DNA from: Bacteroidales bacterium
GTDB lineage: Bacteria > Bacteroidota > Bacteroidia > Bacteroidales > UBA932
Assembly: GCA_017478685.1 (NCBI GenBank)
Contig: JAFVDC010000180.1
Span: 1 to 8,560, forward strand
Direction: 5' to 3'
Length of the DNA: 8,560 nucleotides
Shown here: one piece after another, positions 6,956 to 8,560 of the stretch
Numbering within the stretch: position 1 is the stretch's first letter
Layout of the letters: every line of letters begins with the position of its first letter
Made by a program: the position numbers and the translations under genes
The notes under the pieces: generated by a model
What the model was told of the DNA's origin: nothing
Databases searched by the model: none
The model's input: only the letters and a program-made list of their open reading frames with translations

Positions 6956-8560
6956 CTATTCCGACAGTTCAAGCCAGCGAAGTTCGGCGGCGTCAAGTTC
7001 GTCCTTCAAGGCGCCGTAGCGGGAAGATGCTTCCTGAAGGTCCGGGGCCGAAAGTTCTCCCGACGACAGTTTTTCCTCAAGTTCGCTTTTTTCGGCCTCA
7101 AGCGCTACCAGTTTCTCCTCCAGGCCTTTAAGTTCCTGCTGCTCTTTCCATGAAAGTTTCCGGGGTGCGGCGGTTTTGACTTTTGTCGTGGCGGCGGAGG
7201 GCTTTTCCACGGCTTTCTTTTCGGCCTCGAAATCCTTTATGAATGTGCGGTATTCCGTGTAGTTTCCCACAAAGTCTTTCACCACGCCGTCTCCGCAGAA
7301 TACAAACAGATGATCCACAAGGCGGTCCAGGAAATGGCGGTCGTGGGAGACTATCATGAGCGAACCCTTGAATTCCTGGAGATACTCTTCAAGGATTTCG
7401 AGAGTCATGATATCGAGGTCGTTGGTGGGCTCGTCCAGAATGAGGAAGTTTGGTTCCTTCATTAGGATGGTAAGAAGGTACAGGCGCCTTCTTTCACCGC
7501 CGGAGAGCCGCTCCACGGGGCTACTCAGCATGTCGTGGGTAAAGAGGAACCTGCCCAGAAGGTGGGTGTCGTTCACCGTTTCCAGCACTGTCTGGCCGGG
7601 CTTGAACTCCATGCCGGACTGATGGTAATAGCCTATCCTCAGGGATTCACCAAGTTCCACCACCCCTTCCATCCGGCCGCCAAGTTCCGGTTTCCATCCG
7701 CCGGTCACAAGATTCAGGAAGGTGGTTTTGCCGGCGGCGTTTCGGCCCACTATTCCCACCCTCTCGTAGCGCTGGAAATTGTAAGTGAAGTCTTTAAGGT
7801 AGCACTTTCCGTCCCAGTAGAAACTGAGGCCCCGGCAGTTTATGACCTTGTTTCCAAGGTATGTGCCACGGGCCTGGGTCTCGGACATGTCCACCTTTTT
7901 TGTAACATAGCTGTCTTCGGCCCTTTCCTTTATGTCCCAGAATGCCTGCTTGCGGTATTTTGCCTTGCCGGTGCGGGCGCACGGGCTGGCGTGCATCCAC
8001 TCGAGTTCACGCCTGAAGAGGTTGCGCACTTTCTCTGTTTCCGCGTTGTAATTGTCTATCCTCTCCTGGCGCTTTTCCAGGAAATTCATGTAGTCCCCGC
8101 GATATATGTAAATGTTTCCGCGGTCCATTTCCATTACGGTGTTGCACACCCTGTCCAGGAAATAGCGGTCATGGGTTACCATGAAAAGAGTGCATCTGGA
8201 GTGCTTCAGGTGGCTTTCCAGGAACTCGATTGCGTCTATGTCAAGGTGGTTGGTGGGCTCGTCCATTATGTAGAAATCGGCCTCCGATGCCAGCATCTGG
8301 GTAAGGGCCACCCGCTTCACTTCGCCCCCGGAGAGGTCGCTCATGGGTTTGTCCGGATCCTTCAGGCCGAACTGGTCCAGGAGCTGCGTCACGCGAAGTT
8401 CATACTGCCACATGTGGTCCTGGTCCAGGTGCTCTGTCCATTGAGTGGAATTGGACATAATCTGATTAAAGACGGATTTTCCAGGGTCGAAGGCATATTC
8501 CTGTTCCAGGAACGCTATGCGTATATCCTTGAGAAACAGCACCTTGCCGCCGCTGTCGGA
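6956..8560 (-). CDS. uup: ABC-F family ATPase, Uup type (5' partial)
   Basis: The frame is open to the window edge, so the start and the first Walker A motif (about 90-100 residues) lie outside; the GTG at 8542 is an internal valine codon. The visible 534 residues (numbered from the edge) hold the rest of NBD1: signature LSGGEVKR at about 76-83, Walker B YIMDEPTNHLD at 97-107 and switch His130. A charged helical interdomain linker follows, with RRELEWMHASPCARTGKAKYR at about 183-203, a block very typical of Uup. NBD2 is complete: Walker A GRNAAGKTT 272-280, signature LSGGERRR 352-359, Walker B LILDEPTNDLD 373-383 and His406. A C-terminal coiled coil starting KLSWKEQQEL (468 on) matches the Uup C-terminal DNA/ribosome-binding domain. 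There are no transmembrane segments. ABC-F proteins act on the ribosome as translation factors; Uup is linked to ribosome quality and transposon excision. Nothing marks it as an antibiotic-resistance variant. Confidence 0.92.
   Translation of the reverse strand, partial: SDSGGKVLFLKDIRIAFLEQEYAFDPGKSVFNQIMSNSTQWTEHLDQDHMWQYELRVTQLLDQFGLKDPDKPMSDLSGGEVKRVALTQMLASEADFYIMDEPTNHLDIDAIEFLESHLKHSRCTLFMVTHDRYFLDRVCNTVMEMDRGNIYIYRGDYMNFLEKRQERIDNYNAETEKVRNLFRRELEWMHASPCARTGKAKYRKQAFWDIKERAEDSYVTKKVDMSETQARGTYLGNKVINCRGLSFYWDGKCYLKDFTYNFQRYERVGIVGRNAAGKTTFLNLVTGGWKPELGGRMEGVVELGESLRIGYYHQSGMEFKPGQTVLETVNDTHLLGRFLFTHDMLSSPVERLSGGERRRLYLLTILMKEPNFLILDEPTNDLDIMTLEILEEYLQEFKGSLMIVSHDRHFLDRLVDHLFVFCGDGVVKDFVGNYTEYRTFIKDFEAEKKAVEKPSAATTKVKTAAPRKLSWKEQQELKGLEEKLVALEAEKSELEEKLSSGELSAPDLQEASSRYGALKDELDAAELRWLELSE

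Noticed and set aside
1..8560. RNA genes, CRISPR arrays, insertion sequences, attachment sites, riboswitches
   Set aside because: Nearly every base lies in well-supported protein genes; the four gaps are 61 bases or shorter and contain no repeat arrays, transposase fragments or structured leader that I could recognise.

Overview
The window is a compact, almost fully coding stretch of a bacterial chromosome, most likely from the order Bacteroidales (phylum Bacteroidota). Four things point there. Two gene starts on the minus strand are preceded by perfect copies of the Bacteroidota -7 promoter box TAnnTTTG (4474-4481 and 6922-6929). Gene starts lack strong Shine-Dalgarno sequences. The gene types (S9 dipeptidyl-peptidase-like enzyme, short RecD-like helicase with an FPYEPT N-terminus, Uup-type ABC-F protein, ROK regulator) are common in that phylum. 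Base composition is fairly GC-rich for the group, judged by eye and not counted. Genus cannot be fixed from this sequence alone.

Layout: one gene on the plus strand (1-711) carries the catalytic half of an S9 serine peptidase and is cut by the left edge. It converges, across a 61-base gap holding an 8-bp inverted repeat, on a run of six minus-strand genes. In transcription order (right to left) these are: an ABC-F ATPase of the Uup type (6956-8560, N-terminus cut by the right edge); a 56-base gap with a promoter; a ROK/NagC-type regulator (5697-6899); 4 bases later a class I aminotransferase (4493-5692); a 27-base gap with a second promoter; a two-transmembrane HAMP-like sensor protein without an output domain (3647-4465); TrkH potassium transporter (2202-3650), whose TTG start overlaps the sensor's TGA stop; and 4 bases later a RecD-like SF1 helicase (773-2197).

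The likely transcription units are therefore ROK-aminotransferase and sensor-trkH-helicase, with possible read-through between them because no clear terminator is seen in either gap. The most unusual part is the middle: a membrane receptor-like protein that ends right after its HAMP-like/coiled-coil segment and is translationally coupled to a K+ channel subunit, with no trkA visible nearby. It could be a dedicated regulator or partner of TrkH, but this is inference from gene order. No RNA genes, mobile elements, CRISPR arrays or riboswitches were recognised.
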